DNA of 64,000 nt, taken from Alicyclobacillus suci (GTDB lineage: Bacteria; Bacillota; Bacilli; Alicyclobacillales; Alicyclobacillaceae). Position 1 is the first letter of the stretch. Each line of letters begins with the position of its first letter. Made by a program: the position numbers and the translations under genes. Under the pieces are notes generated by a model. That model saw nothing but the letters and a program-made list of their open reading frames with translations, did not search any database and had not been told where the DNA came from. The stretch is from contig NZ_JAFMTW010000001.1 of assembly GCF_017329615.1 (NCBI RefSeq), forward strand, positions 186,001-250,000. The letters are read 5' to 3'. Of the stretch, positions 37,735 through 47,499 are shown one piece after another.

Positions 37735-38778
37735 ATGTCTCACGATTCATACGTTGAAGATTTATTAGTCCGAATCTTGAAGACGCCATCGCCAACTGGT
37801 CACACGAAGGACATCATCTCCCTCTTGGCCGAAGAGGCAGCAAAACTTGGTTACCAGCCGACGTTGACGAAAAAAGGCGGTTTATTGATTCAGATTCCCG
37901 GTGCAGACAATCAAAATCGGCGGTTTCTGACAGCCCACGTCGACACGCTCGGTGGCATGGTCAAAGAAATTCTTGAAAACGGCCGATTGCGCGTACACCG
38001 AATCGGCGGTTACACGTGGAATACGGTCGAAGGTGAATACTGTCAAGTGTTGACTGAATCAGGCCAGGTGCTCACCGGTACCATCATCCTGCATAACACT
38101 TCCGTGCACGTCAATCGCGAAGTCGGCGACATCAAGCGCACGGATGAGAACATGGAGATTGTCCTGGATGCGCCCGTCAACACACAACAAGAGGCCCTAG
38201 CGTTCGGTGTCCAGGTGGGTGATTTCGTCGCGTGGGATCCGCGCGTAGCCATTACCGATACGGGTTATATCAAAAGCCGCCACCTCGACGACAAAGCCAG
38301 CGTCGCCATCCTCTTTGGCGTATTGCGTGAGTTACAATCCAGTAAGTACAAATTGCCATACGGATTGGACATTTTCATCAGCAACAACGAAGAAATCGGC
38401 TATGGCGGCAACGCCAACATCGCAGATGAAATCGTCGAGTACCTAGCGGTCGACATGGGTGCCATCGGCGACGGACTGGCGACAGATGAACACAGCGTCT
38501 CCATCTGCGCACTTGACGGATCAGGCCCTTATCACGAAGGACTCCGCCGACATTTGGTAGCACTCGCGAAAGCGAACGGGCTCCATTATGCCGTCGATAT
38601 CTACCCCTACTACAGTTCTGATGCATCCGCTGCGCTGCGGGCAGGCGCCGATGTGCGGCATGGGCTAATTGGACCCGGTGTCGCAAATTCCCACGCGTAT
38701 GAACGCACCCATCGGGACGCACTGAAACATACGATGGCACTCATACTGGCCTACATTCAGTCGCCACTGGTGTCCTGA
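37735..38778 (+). CDS. M42-family metallopeptidase
   Basis: 347 residues. Binuclear-metal sites: FLTAHVDTLGGM, SRHLDDKASVAIL, SNNEEIGYGGNANI and VDMGAIGDG, plus GSGPYHEGLRR and the late HAYERTHRDAL. M42 enzymes are cytoplasmic tetrahedral aminopeptidases that trim small peptides; relatives such as YsdC are annotated as aminopeptidase or glucanase. ATG 37735 lies 9 bases after GGAGG. Confidence 0.9.
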   Translation: MSHDSYVEDLLVRILKTPSPTGHTKDIISLLAEEAAKLGYQPTLTKKGGLLIQIPGADNQNRRFLTAHVDTLGGMVKEILENGRLRVHRIGGYTWNTVEGEYCQVLTESGQVLTGTIILHNTSVHVNREVGDIKRTDENMEIVLDAPVNTQQEALAFGVQVGDFVAWDPRVAITDTGYIKSRHLDDKASVAILFGVLRELQSSKYKLPYGLDIFISNNEEIGYGGNANIADEIVEYLAVDMGAIGDGLATDEHSVSICALDGSGPYHEGLRRHLVALAKANGLHYAVDIYPYYSSDASAALRAGADVRHGLIGPGVANSHAYERTHRDALKHTMALILAYIQSPLVS

Positions 38779-38913
38779 ACGAGAGGCAATTCATCGGACG
38801 ATAGTCCAGGCTGCACTTACCGCGGGCCAAAATAAAAGTGCCCATGGAGAAACGTCCACGCTCGCCGCGCACCTTTGCATACGATAAAACAACCATGCTA
38901 GGAGGTGGGCATT

Positions 38914-39351
38914 GTGCAGTGGAACACGTTCATCAAACTCGGCAGCCTGGCGTTCGATGTAGCCAGCGACCAAAAAGTGCGCGAACTCGCCGGTATCGTG
39001 CATCACGGGGCAAGGCGTCGCGGTCTCCTTGGCATGCCCCCACACGCACAGACACCGGGAGCGTCAACGACGCCTCACCCAGCCGCTTCGACGCCACATC
39101 ACTGGCCGAAGCAGAATCATCCTATTCCATTTGCACCAGGGAGCCATGCACCTGCGTCACAAACGAGCCAGAGCGCTCCAAGCAAAAGCGTTCATGCCAC
39201 CGGCAGCCCTGACAAATCAGTGACAGAAAAACAGGCGGCGGCGACAAATCCCTCATCCGGAGAATTCGACCTAAAAAATTGGGTCACAATGGAGAATGCG
39301 AAAAAAGTCCTTGGTTGGGCAGGCTCTGTCACTCAGTTTCTGACGAAATGA
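38914..39351 (+). CDS. Small protein with Pro/Ala/His-rich spacer, unknown function
   Basis: 145 residues from GTG 38914 (GGAGG 8 bases upstream). A conserved-looking N-terminus (VQWNTFIKLGSLAFDVASDQKVRELAGIVHHG) and C-terminus (LKNWVTMENAKKVLGWAGSVTQFLTK) are joined by a low-complexity Pro/Ser/His linker of about 70 residues. CATACGATA at 38878-38886 resembles a SigK -10, so sporulation expression is possible. No family recognised. Confidence 0.6.
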   Translation: MQWNTFIKLGSLAFDVASDQKVRELAGIVHHGARRRGLLGMPPHAQTPGASTTPHPAASTPHHWPKQNHPIPFAPGSHAPASQTSQSAPSKSVHATGSPDKSVTEKQAAATNPSSGEFDLKNWVTMENAKKVLGWAGSVTQFLTK

Positions 39352-39401
39352 GTCTTTGCCATCCATGCGAACACCACATGTATAGGGACGGGGGAAACCG
39401 C

Positions 39402-40463
39402 TTGACATCTGCGACACCGACACGACCCACGCGCTTCCTATACCGCCTATTTCACGACGTCATGCCGCTTTCAAGAAAACAAATCGAGCGTTGGACGACG
39501 CGTGCAAAGACCATTCCAAATGAGACGTTGCGAAGCCAGGCGTTGTCCAGCCTTCAGCATAAGCGATTCCATGCGGACGGAGGGAGCGTCTACGCAGCCG
39601 CCACCCGCGAATACGCGCCGACACTCGTCGAATTAATTGTGGCGCTGCAAACGATTAGTGATTATCTCGATAACTTGTGTGACCGGTGTGATCGGTATGA
39701 TCCGATAGATTTTCGCCGACTCCACGACGCCATGCGCGATGCGGTTGTCCCGGGTGCACCACTTCGGGCGTATTACGCCTTTCGAGGGAACCCGGACGAC
39801 GGTGGCTATTTGGCAGATTTGGTACAAACCTGCCAGCGCTGCGTAGGCGAATTGCCAAACTATCACATCGTCCAGAAGCATGTCGAGTGGTATGTGGAGC
39901 GCTATTGTGAACTTCAAGAGCACAAGCACATTCAGCCCGATAAGCGCAGTCAAACGCTCATCGACTGGAGCACACCGTTTCTCAAGCCGTACGAAGACGC
40001 ACTGCTATGGTGGGAATTTGCCTGCGCCACGGGTTCGACTCTGGGGATGTTTACGTTGTTTCTGGCCGCTACCGAAGAGATTGATGCGCGCACCGTAGAA
40101 GAAACACATACCCATTATTTTCCGTGGATTTGCGGACTTCACATTCTGCTAGATTACCTAATCGACTTGGAGGAAGACGCACGCGAAGGAGATTTCAACT
40201 TTGTCGCTTGTTATCCAGATGCACACACTGCCCATCAGCGCATTCGTCACTTTGCAAACGAAAGCTGGCGACGGGCGAAGCAAATGTCGTATGGCGGGCG
40301 AATTCACCGCTTTATCGTGCAAGGGCTGCTGGGGATGTATTTGTCGGACGACAAAGTGCGGCGCCAGCCAGCGGTGAAAAAGGCGCGTCACATGATCTAC
40401 CGATTTGGCCCGACAGCCTGTATGTTCTACTTTGCGACGGTGATTTATCGCCGCATTCGCTGA
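39402..40463 (+). CDS. ytpB: YtpB-like class I terpene synthase (DUF2600, tetraprenyl-beta-curcumene synthase type)
   Basis: 353 residues from a TTG start behind GGGGG. Helical protein with conserved Asp-rich stretches typical of the family: QTISDYLDNLCDRCD near the N-terminus and HILLDYLIDLEEDAREGDFNFVACYPD in the second half, which bind Mg-diphosphate. In Bacillus YtpB cyclises heptaprenyl diphosphate toward C35 sporulene-type terpenoids; squalene-hopene cyclase finishes the pathway. No cyclase gene is nearby. Confidence 0.88.
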   Translation: MTSATPTRPTRFLYRLFHDVMPLSRKQIERWTTRAKTIPNETLRSQALSSLQHKRFHADGGSVYAAATREYAPTLVELIVALQTISDYLDNLCDRCDRYDPIDFRRLHDAMRDAVVPGAPLRAYYAFRGNPDDGGYLADLVQTCQRCVGELPNYHIVQKHVEWYVERYCELQEHKHIQPDKRSQTLIDWSTPFLKPYEDALLWWEFACATGSTLGMFTLFLAATEEIDARTVEETHTHYFPWICGLHILLDYLIDLEEDAREGDFNFVACYPDAHTAHQRIRHFANESWRRAKQMSYGGRIHRFIVQGLLGMYLSDDKVRRQPAVKKARHMIYRFGPTACMFYFATVIYRRIR

Positions 40464-40484
40464 CAAGTCTTACAGCACCTTGCC

Positions 40485-40868
40485 CTATACCAAAAACGTC
40501 GACGCCGATGTGCGATGGCGCCGGATTTTCACGCTCACCTGCCCGAAAATCCCCGGAATCGGCGCGCCTGGCTTCTCTACTTCAACGGTGACCGCCTGCA
40601 GCCGGTCAAACGTCGCCAAGAGTTGCGCCGCAATGTCCTCCGCCACAGCTTCTATCAATTTGCGCGGCTTGCCCTCCACAATCTCGCGCACGACCGCATA
40701 CACGTGCGCGTAATTAATTGTGTCGGCCACATCGTCGGACACGCCGGCCTCACGCAAATCACAACTCAACCACGTATTTACAATAAATCGCTGACCCGTC
40801 ACGTTCTCTTCCGGTAAAACACCGTGATAGGCAAAAAAAGGCATGCCTTTTAGTACAATCTCGTCCAT
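40485..40868 (-). CDS. folB: Dihydroneopterin aldolase
   Basis: 127 residues. FolB core: MDEIVLKGMPFFAYHGVLPEENVTGQRFIVNTWL, with catalytic Glu in the YHGVLPEE segment, TINYAHVYAVVREIVEGKPRKLIEAVAEDIA, and VTVEVEKPGAPIPGIFGQVSVKIRR with the catalytic Lys. ATG 40868 has GGAG upstream. No other fol genes adjoin; convergent with ytpB. Confidence 0.93.
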   Translation of the reverse strand: MDEIVLKGMPFFAYHGVLPEENVTGQRFIVNTWLSCDLREAGVSDDVADTINYAHVYAVVREIVEGKPRKLIEAVAEDIAAQLLATFDRLQAVTVEVEKPGAPIPGIFGQVSVKIRRHRTSASTFLV

Positions 40869-40896
40869 TTCATTCACTCCGTCTTCATGCACTCCA

Positions 40897-41757
40897 TCAG
40901 TTGTCCTTGGATTGTCCCATATAATTCAAGCAAGAGGCAATTTCCGCGCCAAACAGCAGAATGATACCGGCGATGTACATCCACAACACCAGCATAATCA
41001 CGACTGTCAGCGTACCGTAAATCAAATGGTAACTCACAAAGTGACTGGCGTATACCACAAACAGCGCCCTCGCTAAATCCAACGCCACCGACGCACAGAG
41101 TGCGCCAATCAGTACACTGTTGACATCCACTTTGCGAGACGGCAAGTATCGATAAAAGACAAAACACGTGACAAACAGGGACAACGGATAAACCACCCGG
41201 GTCAATCCACGCACTGCCGAAGCCCAGCCTGAGACGCCCGCCCACCATGGGGCGTGGTCAATATGTGGAAACAGGGCCAAGGCAATGGACGAGAACACGG
41301 CGACAAAAATCAGCAGGACGAGCATGGTGAACCCGACAATTCGCCGGGCCAGAAAAGACCGCTTGTCTGCCACTTCAAAAATGGTGTCGAGCGCTTGCTG
41401 GACAGCAATAAACGCACTCGTCGCCGACCATGTCAGCGTCAGAAAACTGACGATGCCAATCCGCGCCCCAGCAGCGCCCAGCGACTGAATGCTCTTAGCG
41501 ATAAAGTCGTTTGCCCCACCCGTGTTGGCGTAATCGACATTTGGGTAATATGGTTTGAGCGCCGTAATCAACAAATGTTGAATATTGGACTGCGGAACAA
41601 CCAAACTCGTTCCATAAATGATTAGGATGAGGAGCGGAAACAACGAAAACAGGGCGTAGAAGCAGATTTGAGCTGAGAGTGAGGCGATGTCGTGCTTAAA
41701 GATGCGGGCCGTTAAATTTGCGAAAAAATGCCCGACTATGTGCATGCGTTCCTCCAT
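40897..41757 (-). CDS. YihY/BrkB-family inner-membrane protein
   Basis: 286 residues with about six membrane segments. Family features: HDIASLSAQICFYALFSLFPLLILIIYGTSL near the N-terminus, LTWSATSAFIAVQQALDTIFE, and YRYLPSRKVDVNSVLIGALCASVALDLARALFVVYASHFVSYHLIYGTL. Formerly called ribonuclease BN; the true role is unknown. Two starts (41757, 41745) both have good sites. Possibly in one transcript with folB and the pseudouridine synthase. Confidence 0.9.
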   Translation of the reverse strand: MEERMHIVGHFFANLTARIFKHDIASLSAQICFYALFSLFPLLILIIYGTSLVVPQSNIQHLLITALKPYYPNVDYANTGGANDFIAKSIQSLGAAGARIGIVSFLTLTWSATSAFIAVQQALDTIFEVADKRSFLARRIVGFTMLVLLIFVAVFSSIALALFPHIDHAPWWAGVSGWASAVRGLTRVVYPLSLFVTCFVFYRYLPSRKVDVNSVLIGALCASVALDLARALFVVYASHFVSYHLIYGTLTVVIMLVLWMYIAGIILLFGAEIASCLNYMGQSKDN

Positions 41758-41769
41758 GACAAAGCACTC

Positions 41770-42750
41770 CTACACATCATCTTCTACTCCCCATTCTTTC
41801 CGTAAAAATGTCATCCAATCGTTCCCAGGACGACATTTTATGACAACTTCTTGTTCATCGTATGGATGGAAAAAAGCCACTTCCCGCGCGTGCAGTGCAA
41901 TCGCCGGTTGCGGCGGCCAAGCGTGAATATGGGCGCGCCCACCATACAGCACATCCCCTAAAATCGGTGCGCCTAACGCAGCGCAATGAACCCGGATTTG
42001 ATGCGTGCGCCCGGTTTCCAACCGACACGACAGAAGCGATAATTGCTGGCCATCCATCACGGAAGCGGCTTGTACCACTATATGTGTACGCGCCGGTTTC
42101 CCGGTTGATGATACACGGTACGCGCCAGCGCGATGCCGATCTCGCCCAATCGGCTTCGCGACCGTCTGCGTTTTCAAGAGCGCAGCGCCATAGACGACGG
42201 CGAGATACCGCCGAGACATCTGATGGGTTGTCAACTGAGCATCAAGCGCTCTGGCCACAAACCCGTGTTTCGCGTAAACGACTGCGCCGGTCGTCGGCTT
42301 ATCCAGGCGATGCACATGGCGGACGGGCAGGTTTTGTCCCGACTGCCAATAATACTCTGCAACCAAGGTATCCAGCGTAAGTTCCAACGGATTATCCGAA
42401 TGGACGATGACACCTGCCGGCTTATTCACGACTAGGACGTGATTATCCTCGTAACAGATTTCAAGTGGGGCAGCGCCCGCAGACAAACAAGAGCCCAAGT
42501 TTTCGACGGACGGATTCGGCGTCGACGTCACGGGGGATGGATCTTCTAACACCAGCCGCGCACCGGTTTGTACAGTATCATCCGGTTGCAACGTTCGTTT
42601 GCCAAGGCGCACGAGCCCTGCCGCGCACAAACGGCGCGAAAAAGCTTCGGGCAGCGCCAAAGCGGTCGTCAGCACGTCGAGAACGCGCCATCCGTCGAAT
42701 CGCCTGTCGAGATGAATATGTAAATGCCCAGCGCGCATCTCACTTTGCAT
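41770..42750 (-). CDS. RluA-family pseudouridine synthase
   Basis: 326 residues. S4-like N-terminus, then the catalytic motif HRLDKPTTGAVVYAKH with the nucleophilic Asp, LLSCRLETGRTHQIRVHCAALGAPILGDVLYGG, and ALHAREVAFFHP. Isomerises specific uridines in rRNA or tRNA; the target cannot be assigned. ATG 42750 has AAAGGAG 8 bases upstream; upstream in-frame starts lack one. Confidence 0.92.
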   Translation of the reverse strand: MQSEMRAGHLHIHLDRRFDGWRVLDVLTTALALPEAFSRRLCAAGLVRLGKRTLQPDDTVQTGARLVLEDPSPVTSTPNPSVENLGSCLSAGAAPLEICYEDNHVLVVNKPAGVIVHSDNPLELTLDTLVAEYYWQSGQNLPVRHVHRLDKPTTGAVVYAKHGFVARALDAQLTTHQMSRRYLAVVYGAALLKTQTVAKPIGRDRHRAGAYRVSSTGKPARTHIVVQAASVMDGQQLSLLSCRLETGRTHQIRVHCAALGAPILGDVLYGGRAHIHAWPPQPAIALHAREVAFFHPYDEQEVVIKCRPGNDWMTFLRKEWGVEDDV

Positions 42751-42870
42751 CCATCCGTCTCCTTTCCGCTTGTCGTCGGTCAAATCAATGTCCCTACACG
42801 AGACATCCCACGAGAACCATATGAAAATGGCGCGATGCAAGCCGCACCGCGCCATCAAATTGCGTTGTGT

Positions 42871-43119
42871 TTAGACCGCTTCCACATATTCAACATCTGG
42901 AGCGACTTTCTTAATCGCCCGCTCAACACCCATTTTCAGCGTCATGACACTGGCCGGACAGCCAACACATGCACCTTGAAGGGAAACAAATGCCGTCTTC
43001 GTCATGTCGTCATACGATACAAATTCAACATCGCCGCCGTCCATTTGAATCGCGTCGCGAATAGAGGCCAGCGCTTCTTGAATACGTTCTTCAATGGAGG
43101 TCGTTGATTCCATAGACAT
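42871..43119 (-). CDS. NifU C-terminal-domain Fe-S carrier (Nfu/YutI type)
   Basis: 82 residues, only the Nfu domain: ASIRDAIQMDGGDVEFVSYD and the cluster-binding ACVGCPASVMTLKMGVERAIKK. Delivers [4Fe-4S] clusters to targets; complements the Suf system at 7-12 kb. ATG 43119 with GGGGGA 7 bases upstream. Confidence 0.93.
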   Translation of the reverse strand: MSMESTTSIEERIQEALASIRDAIQMDGGDVEFVSYDDMTKTAFVSLQGACVGCPASVMTLKMGVERAIKKVAPDVEYVEAV

Positions 43120-43253
43120 GTCACATTCCCCCTGTATGTAATAGCATACGCGCAACGAGCCAAGTGATGCAAGTGACAAACGCAAAATGTATGCGCGACA
43201 CAGGGCAAGCGGCCACCGCCTGCGCCCAATGCCGCGCATCAGGATAAACAACG

Positions 43254-43826
43254 TCAGTTTGTCGCGAGTTGTTTGTGAAAGCCAATCGTGTTTGGCTCGA
43301 TGCGAAAGACTTCGCGAAACCCAAGGCTGCGCGTAAACGCCAGGCTTTGTGCGTTGTTCTCCTGTACAAACACCTCCACGGTGCGAACGCCCTGACGAAT
43401 CGCTTCTTCCTCGAGATGCGCCATCACCGTTTTACCGATGCCTTTCGACTGATGCTTCGGGTCAATCACCATTGCACTGACGTGCATCTTGGCATCCGGG
43501 CCGATGAGATACGAGTAATAACCAATCGGTTTCCCATTTTGTTCGACGACGACCGTCGGTGCGCCAGACTGAATGTAGCGCAGAAACTGTTCTTCCGGAA
43601 ACGGCGCGCCGAAGGCTTGCTCGTGAATGGTTCCTAGCTGCTGGCGCGTCAGACCTACGATAAACGCGTCGTCTTGCGGCGTGCGATTGCGATAACTCAA
43701 CACGGGCGCAGCGGGCTTTGTCACCTTTTTCTTGGACGCTTGAGCCTTCGGTTTTGCGGCGACTTTCTTTTTCGCCTTTTTCACAGCAGGTTTTTGACCT
43801 ACCATCATATGAACTGTGTTTGGCAT
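43254..43826 (-). CDS. GNAT-family N-acetyltransferase with Lys/Ala-rich N-terminal tail
   Basis: 190 residues. Residues 1-45 are Lys/Ala/Pro-rich (KKAKKKVAAKPKAQASKKK), like a histone-H1 tail; the rest is a GNAT domain with the acetyl-CoA site MVIDPKHQSKGIGKTVMAHLEEEA and VFVQENNAQSLAFTRSLGF. ATG 43826 behind GGGAGGT. The substrate is unknown; the tail suggests binding to nucleic acid or another polyanion (inference). Confidence 0.85.
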   Translation of the reverse strand: MPNTVHMMVGQKPAVKKAKKKVAAKPKAQASKKKVTKPAAPVLSYRNRTPQDDAFIVGLTRQQLGTIHEQAFGAPFPEEQFLRYIQSGAPTVVVEQNGKPIGYYSYLIGPDAKMHVSAMVIDPKHQSKGIGKTVMAHLEEEAIRQGVRTVEVFVQENNAQSLAFTRSLGFREVFRIEPNTIGFHKQLATN

Positions 43827-43949
43827 ATTGGTTCGACCTCCCTGAATGGTCCCCATCGTCGACACCACAGCCTATGCATCAGCCCATACTTTTGACATGA
43901 AAAGGCGCGAAAGACGCCAGCATCCACATCCGCACAAGAGACCTCCGAA

Positions 43950-44426
43950 TCAGGAGTTGCCGCCGCGACGCAAAAATCGACGCTTTGGTTTGGTCTGTGC
44001 CGTTTCTTCCTTCATTTTCGCACTGCGCTGTGCGCGTTTGCTCTGAACCTCGGAAACGACACTGCCGATATAGTTGCCCATGATATCCATGCGGTACTTG
44101 TGATTCACCTGAATTTTGTCGTACTCTTCCTTCGTCGTTCGAAACGTCACGTTTTGCACGCGATTCATCTGTACGCCCTTCATCGTCTGCCCCACAGTCA
44201 CCCGGCCGACCACCTGATAGGTCGGAAACGGAATAAACTTCGTGATGCCCGACTGCCCTCGTTCGCGCAATCGCCGCTTGTTCAGAACAAACACCTCATG
44301 CCGTTCCTTGTTCGCCAAATATTGCGCATCAAATGCCTTTTGCCGCTTGCGGGCAATGATAAATACCACGGTATAACCGGCAATCACAATGACCAGGATG
44401 CCGCCAACGATAATCCAATACCACAA
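43950..44426 (-). CDS. Single-pass membrane protein with basic C-terminus, unknown function
   Basis: 158 residues. N-terminal membrane helix (about 4-25), a charged linker, a small beta-rich domain (TYQVVGRVTVGQTMKGVQMNRVQNVTFRTTKEEYDKIQV) and a basic tail (KPKRRFLRRGGNS). TTG start behind GGAGG. It follows pcrA by about 100 bases in the same direction. No family recognised. Confidence 0.6.
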   Translation of the reverse strand: MWYWIIVGGILVIVIAGYTVVFIIARKRQKAFDAQYLANKERHEVFVLNKRRLRERGQSGITKFIPFPTYQVVGRVTVGQTMKGVQMNRVQNVTFRTTKEEYDKIQVNHKYRMDIMGNYIGSVVSEVQSKRAQRSAKMKEETAQTKPKRRFLRRGGNS

Positions 44427-44524
44427 GGGATTCTTCCTCCTGCCACGTCAGGTAATCTCGGTCTTTGCGAAACGAGCGATAGCCGTCTAATCGAGACCAC
44501 GTTCGCTCTTTTCGGACAGTAATT

Positions 44525-46648
44525 TTATTGTACCACGGATTCTTCCTTTGGCCGCAATAGATTCTTGCCGACCCACTTCAGTCCAATCGATGGGTGAAAC
44601 ATCACTTGCACCTGGTCATCTCCGCCGTCCTTATCCGCCGCAATGTGCAAAACGATGCCCTCACCGTATTGCGCGTGCCGAACGTGCATGCCAGGGCTGA
44701 GCGTCGCGTTGTGCTGCACTGCCAGGTCAAGCCTCGTAACCCAGGCGTCCGGCAACTCCGAAAGAAATCTCGACGGATCTCGATTCGTCACGTGACCAAA
44801 TAGCGTTCGCTCCACGGCATAGGTCATATACAGTTGATCCATCGCGCGAGTCATACCGACGTAACAGAGATTTCGCTCTTCCTCCACGGCGGCATCGTCG
44901 TCCATCGACCGCGGGTGCGGAAACAGCCCTTCCTCCATACCAATGAGAAAGACGACCGGAAACTCCAGCCCTTTGCTGGCGTGCATCGTCATCAGGCGAA
45001 CGTTGCCCTGTCCTTTCTCCTTTTCCTTGTCGACGTCACTCAACAAGCTGACTTCCGCGAGAAACTCCTGTACGGTACCGCCACGACGCTTGTCAAACGA
45101 CTTGGTCACGCTGAACAGCTCGTCAATGTTCTCCACGCGCTGCAAGTCTTCCTTCTTTCCCGACTGCAGATACGACTCGCGATATTTCGTGGCATGCAGC
45201 ACTTCGCCGAGGTACTCGCTGACCGGCATGCCTTCCATCCACAAGCGCAATTCCTGCAGTTGGTCGTGGAACAAACGCGCAGCTTCACTCGCTTTCGGCG
45301 ACAAGCCCGCAGCTTCTCCACAAGCGAGTGCCTCGAACAAGGTCATACCGGCTGCATGGGCGTGATCGAGCAAACGACCAACCGTCTGCTCCCCAATCCC
45401 GCGCCTCGGCGTGTTGATGATGCGCAGCAAGGAAATCTCGTCCTGCGGATTGGTCAAGACGCGCAAGTAACAAAAAATGTCCTTAATCTCCCGCCTATCG
45501 TAGAACGTCAGCCCACCGACAATCGTATACGGAATGGCCTGCGCCATGAGCGCCTCCTCAACCACGCGGGACTGCGCGTTGGCGCGATACAGCACGGCGC
45601 AATCGCCGTACGTGCCGCCGTTTCGCACGTGCTCGGCAATCGTCGAGGCCACAAAAACCGCTTCCTGTTCGCTGTCGGTGAGGCAGACGACGCCTACGTT
45701 TTCGCCGCGTCCCCGCACGGCGCGCAACATCTTTTCCCGCCGCTTTTGGTTGTGCGCAATGAGCGCGTTGGCCGCTGACAAAATCGCCTCGGTTGAACGG
45801 TAGTTGCGCTCCAGCAAAATCACTTTCGCTTCCGGATAATCGCGTTCAAACCGCAACATGTTTTCACTGTCCGCGCCGCGCCACGCGTAAATCGCTTGGT
45901 CCGCATCCCCCACCGCGCACAGATTCCGATGCGCCTCCGCCAATGTGCGGACGAGCTGGTACTGTGCGTGGTTGGTGTCCTGGTATTCGTCAATCAAGAT
46001 ATAGCGGAATTTCTCCTGATACCGCCTGCGCACGTCCTCATCGGTCTGCAACAGCCGAACGGTCTGAATAATCAAATCATCAAAATCCATCGCGTTGGCC
46101 GCGAACAGCCGCGCCTGGTACAACGCATATACGTCCACAGCGGTCGCCTCATCCAGCGACTCCCCCACTGGCAAGCGCAAGACATCATCCGTCGTGTACA
46201 TCAGGTTCTTCCAGTGAGAAATCACACTACCAATCTGGCGCGGGTCAAATTTTTTCAAGTCGCAGTTCAAATCCAGTAAACTTTGTGCAATCAACGCTTG
46301 TTGATCATCGCTGTCGAGAATGGTGAAGTTCGGGGTATAGCCAAGGGCCTCTGCCTCTCTGCGCAAGATTTTCACGCAGATACTATGGAACGTCCCCATC
46401 CACAAATCTTCGGCACGCGCCCCAATGAACTTGCGAATACGCTCCTTCATTTCGCGCGCGGCCTTATTCGTAAAGGTAATGGCCAAAATCTGATGGACAG
46501 GCACCTTATGCTCGCCAATTAAGTAGGCGATTCTCCGCGTGAGGACACTGGTCTTGCCACTGCCCGCACCGGCGACCACCAACAGCGGACCACTGACCGT
46601 TTGAACCGCCTGTTTTTGTTCTGGGTTGAGCCCCTCCAGCAAATTCAA
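44525..46648 (-). CDS. pcrA: ATP-dependent DNA helicase PcrA (UvrD/Rep superfamily 1)
   Basis: 707 residues. All SF1A motifs: GLNPEQKQAVQ (Q), AGAGSGKTSVLTRRIAYL (I), ITFTNKAAREM (Ia), YILIDEYQDTNHAQY (II), AVGDADQAIYAWRGAD (III), LLERNYRST (IV), RLMTMHASKGLEFPVVFLIGMEEGLFPH (V) and EEERNLCYVGMTRAMDQLY (VI). The C-terminus keeps the small tudor-like domain. Essential helicase in repair and in clearing transcription-replication conflicts. ligA, its usual neighbour, is absent here. Confidence 0.96.
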   Translation of the reverse strand: MNLLEGLNPEQKQAVQTVSGPLLVVAGAGSGKTSVLTRRIAYLIGEHKVPVHQILAITFTNKAAREMKERIRKFIGARAEDLWMGTFHSICVKILRREAEALGYTPNFTILDSDDQQALIAQSLLDLNCDLKKFDPRQIGSVISHWKNLMYTTDDVLRLPVGESLDEATAVDVYALYQARLFAANAMDFDDLIIQTVRLLQTDEDVRRRYQEKFRYILIDEYQDTNHAQYQLVRTLAEAHRNLCAVGDADQAIYAWRGADSENMLRFERDYPEAKVILLERNYRSTEAILSAANALIAHNQKRREKMLRAVRGRGENVGVVCLTDSEQEAVFVASTIAEHVRNGGTYGDCAVLYRANAQSRVVEEALMAQAIPYTIVGGLTFYDRREIKDIFCYLRVLTNPQDEISLLRIINTPRRGIGEQTVGRLLDHAHAAGMTLFEALACGEAAGLSPKASEAARLFHDQLQELRLWMEGMPVSEYLGEVLHATKYRESYLQSGKKEDLQRVENIDELFSVTKSFDKRRGGTVQEFLAEVSLLSDVDKEKEKGQGNVRLMTMHASKGLEFPVVFLIGMEEGLFPHPRSMDDDAAVEEERNLCYVGMTRAMDQLYMTYAVERTLFGHVTNRDPSRFLSELPDAWVTRLDLAVQHNATLSPGMHVRHAQYGEGIVLHIAADKDGGDDQVQVMFHPSIGLKWVGKNLLRPKEESVVQ

Positions 46649-46782
46649 CCGTTCCGCCTCCTTCTGGACAAGCCTGCAGTATCACAGACTACCACCAAGC
46701 GGCCATCCCGTGAAGACGTGCCGAGCGACCGCCTGTCTAGGAATACTGTTCCGATGTACAGTTACAATTTATTGCGGCCTGT

Positions 46783-47424
46783 TTATTGCGACCGATGGCG
46801 GCGCTTGACCAAACGATAAATCATCACCGCGAGTAGGACGAAGGCCGTCACGCCGACAAGTAGCCAACTCAGGTGCGAAACCCGCAGTACGCCCAAATAT
46901 CCAAGTGACCAGACGATTTGGTAAGGCGTGATGGCAATGGCAGTCGCCAATATGTAGGTCGTCACGGACACATCAGACACAGTACCCAACAGCAAGTTTA
47001 CCAAGAGAAAGGGAAACGGAAGGAATTGGACGAGTGTAATCGTCCAGAACTTCTCCGGGTTCAGACGCCGCTCTATCCTTTCGTACGTGGGCCGGACTGC
47101 CGGGTGTTCTAACAGTTTGCATACAACAGGCGCGGCCAGGCGACCGAACAAAAACAAAACCATACCGCCCACCAGCGTCCCCAGCCAATTCTCCACCGTT
47201 CCCAACACGGCGCCTGCGGCGCGCAGGCAAGCTGTCATCACCGGCTCCGCAGGGATGGGGAGAATACTCGCCATTGCCTGACAGATGACAAACCAGGCGC
47301 CTTGAAGCCACATGCCACTGGGCAGCCGCGTCGTCAGCCAGGCAGTCGGAAAGCGAATCAACGCCAAACAGATGATTAGTGAGAGGATAGAGCCCATACG
47401 AAGGAAAATCTCCCTCAATTTCAC
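46783..47424 (-). CDS. VTT-domain (TVP38/TMEM64, DedA-like) membrane protein
   Basis: 213 residues with about five membrane segments. SNARE-associated/VTT pattern: ASILPIPAEPVMTACLRAAGAVLGTVENWLGTLVGGMVLFLFGRLAA, then FWTITLVQFLPFPFLLVNLLLGTVSDVSVTTYILATAIAITPYQIVW. A likely lipid-handling membrane protein. GTG start with GGAGGG 9 bases before it. Divergent from the DJ-1-like gene. Confidence 0.82.
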   Translation of the reverse strand: MKLREIFLRMGSILSLIICLALIRFPTAWLTTRLPSGMWLQGAWFVICQAMASILPIPAEPVMTACLRAAGAVLGTVENWLGTLVGGMVLFLFGRLAAPVVCKLLEHPAVRPTYERIERRLNPEKFWTITLVQFLPFPFLLVNLLLGTVSDVSVTTYILATAIAITPYQIVWSLGYLGVLRVSHLSWLLVGVTAFVLLAVMIYRLVKRRHRSQ

Positions 47425-47499
47425 CTGTCAGTTCCCTCCTGCGTGCAGATTTGCTAGGATAAATGCGATGTATTGCAGCAGAACTCGAGGAGGTCGCCC

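Noticed and set aside
46740-46752. LexA box in front of pcrA (GGAATACTGTTCC)
   Set aside because: Half-site spacing is one base shorter than the Bacillus LexA pattern GAAC-N4-GTTC.
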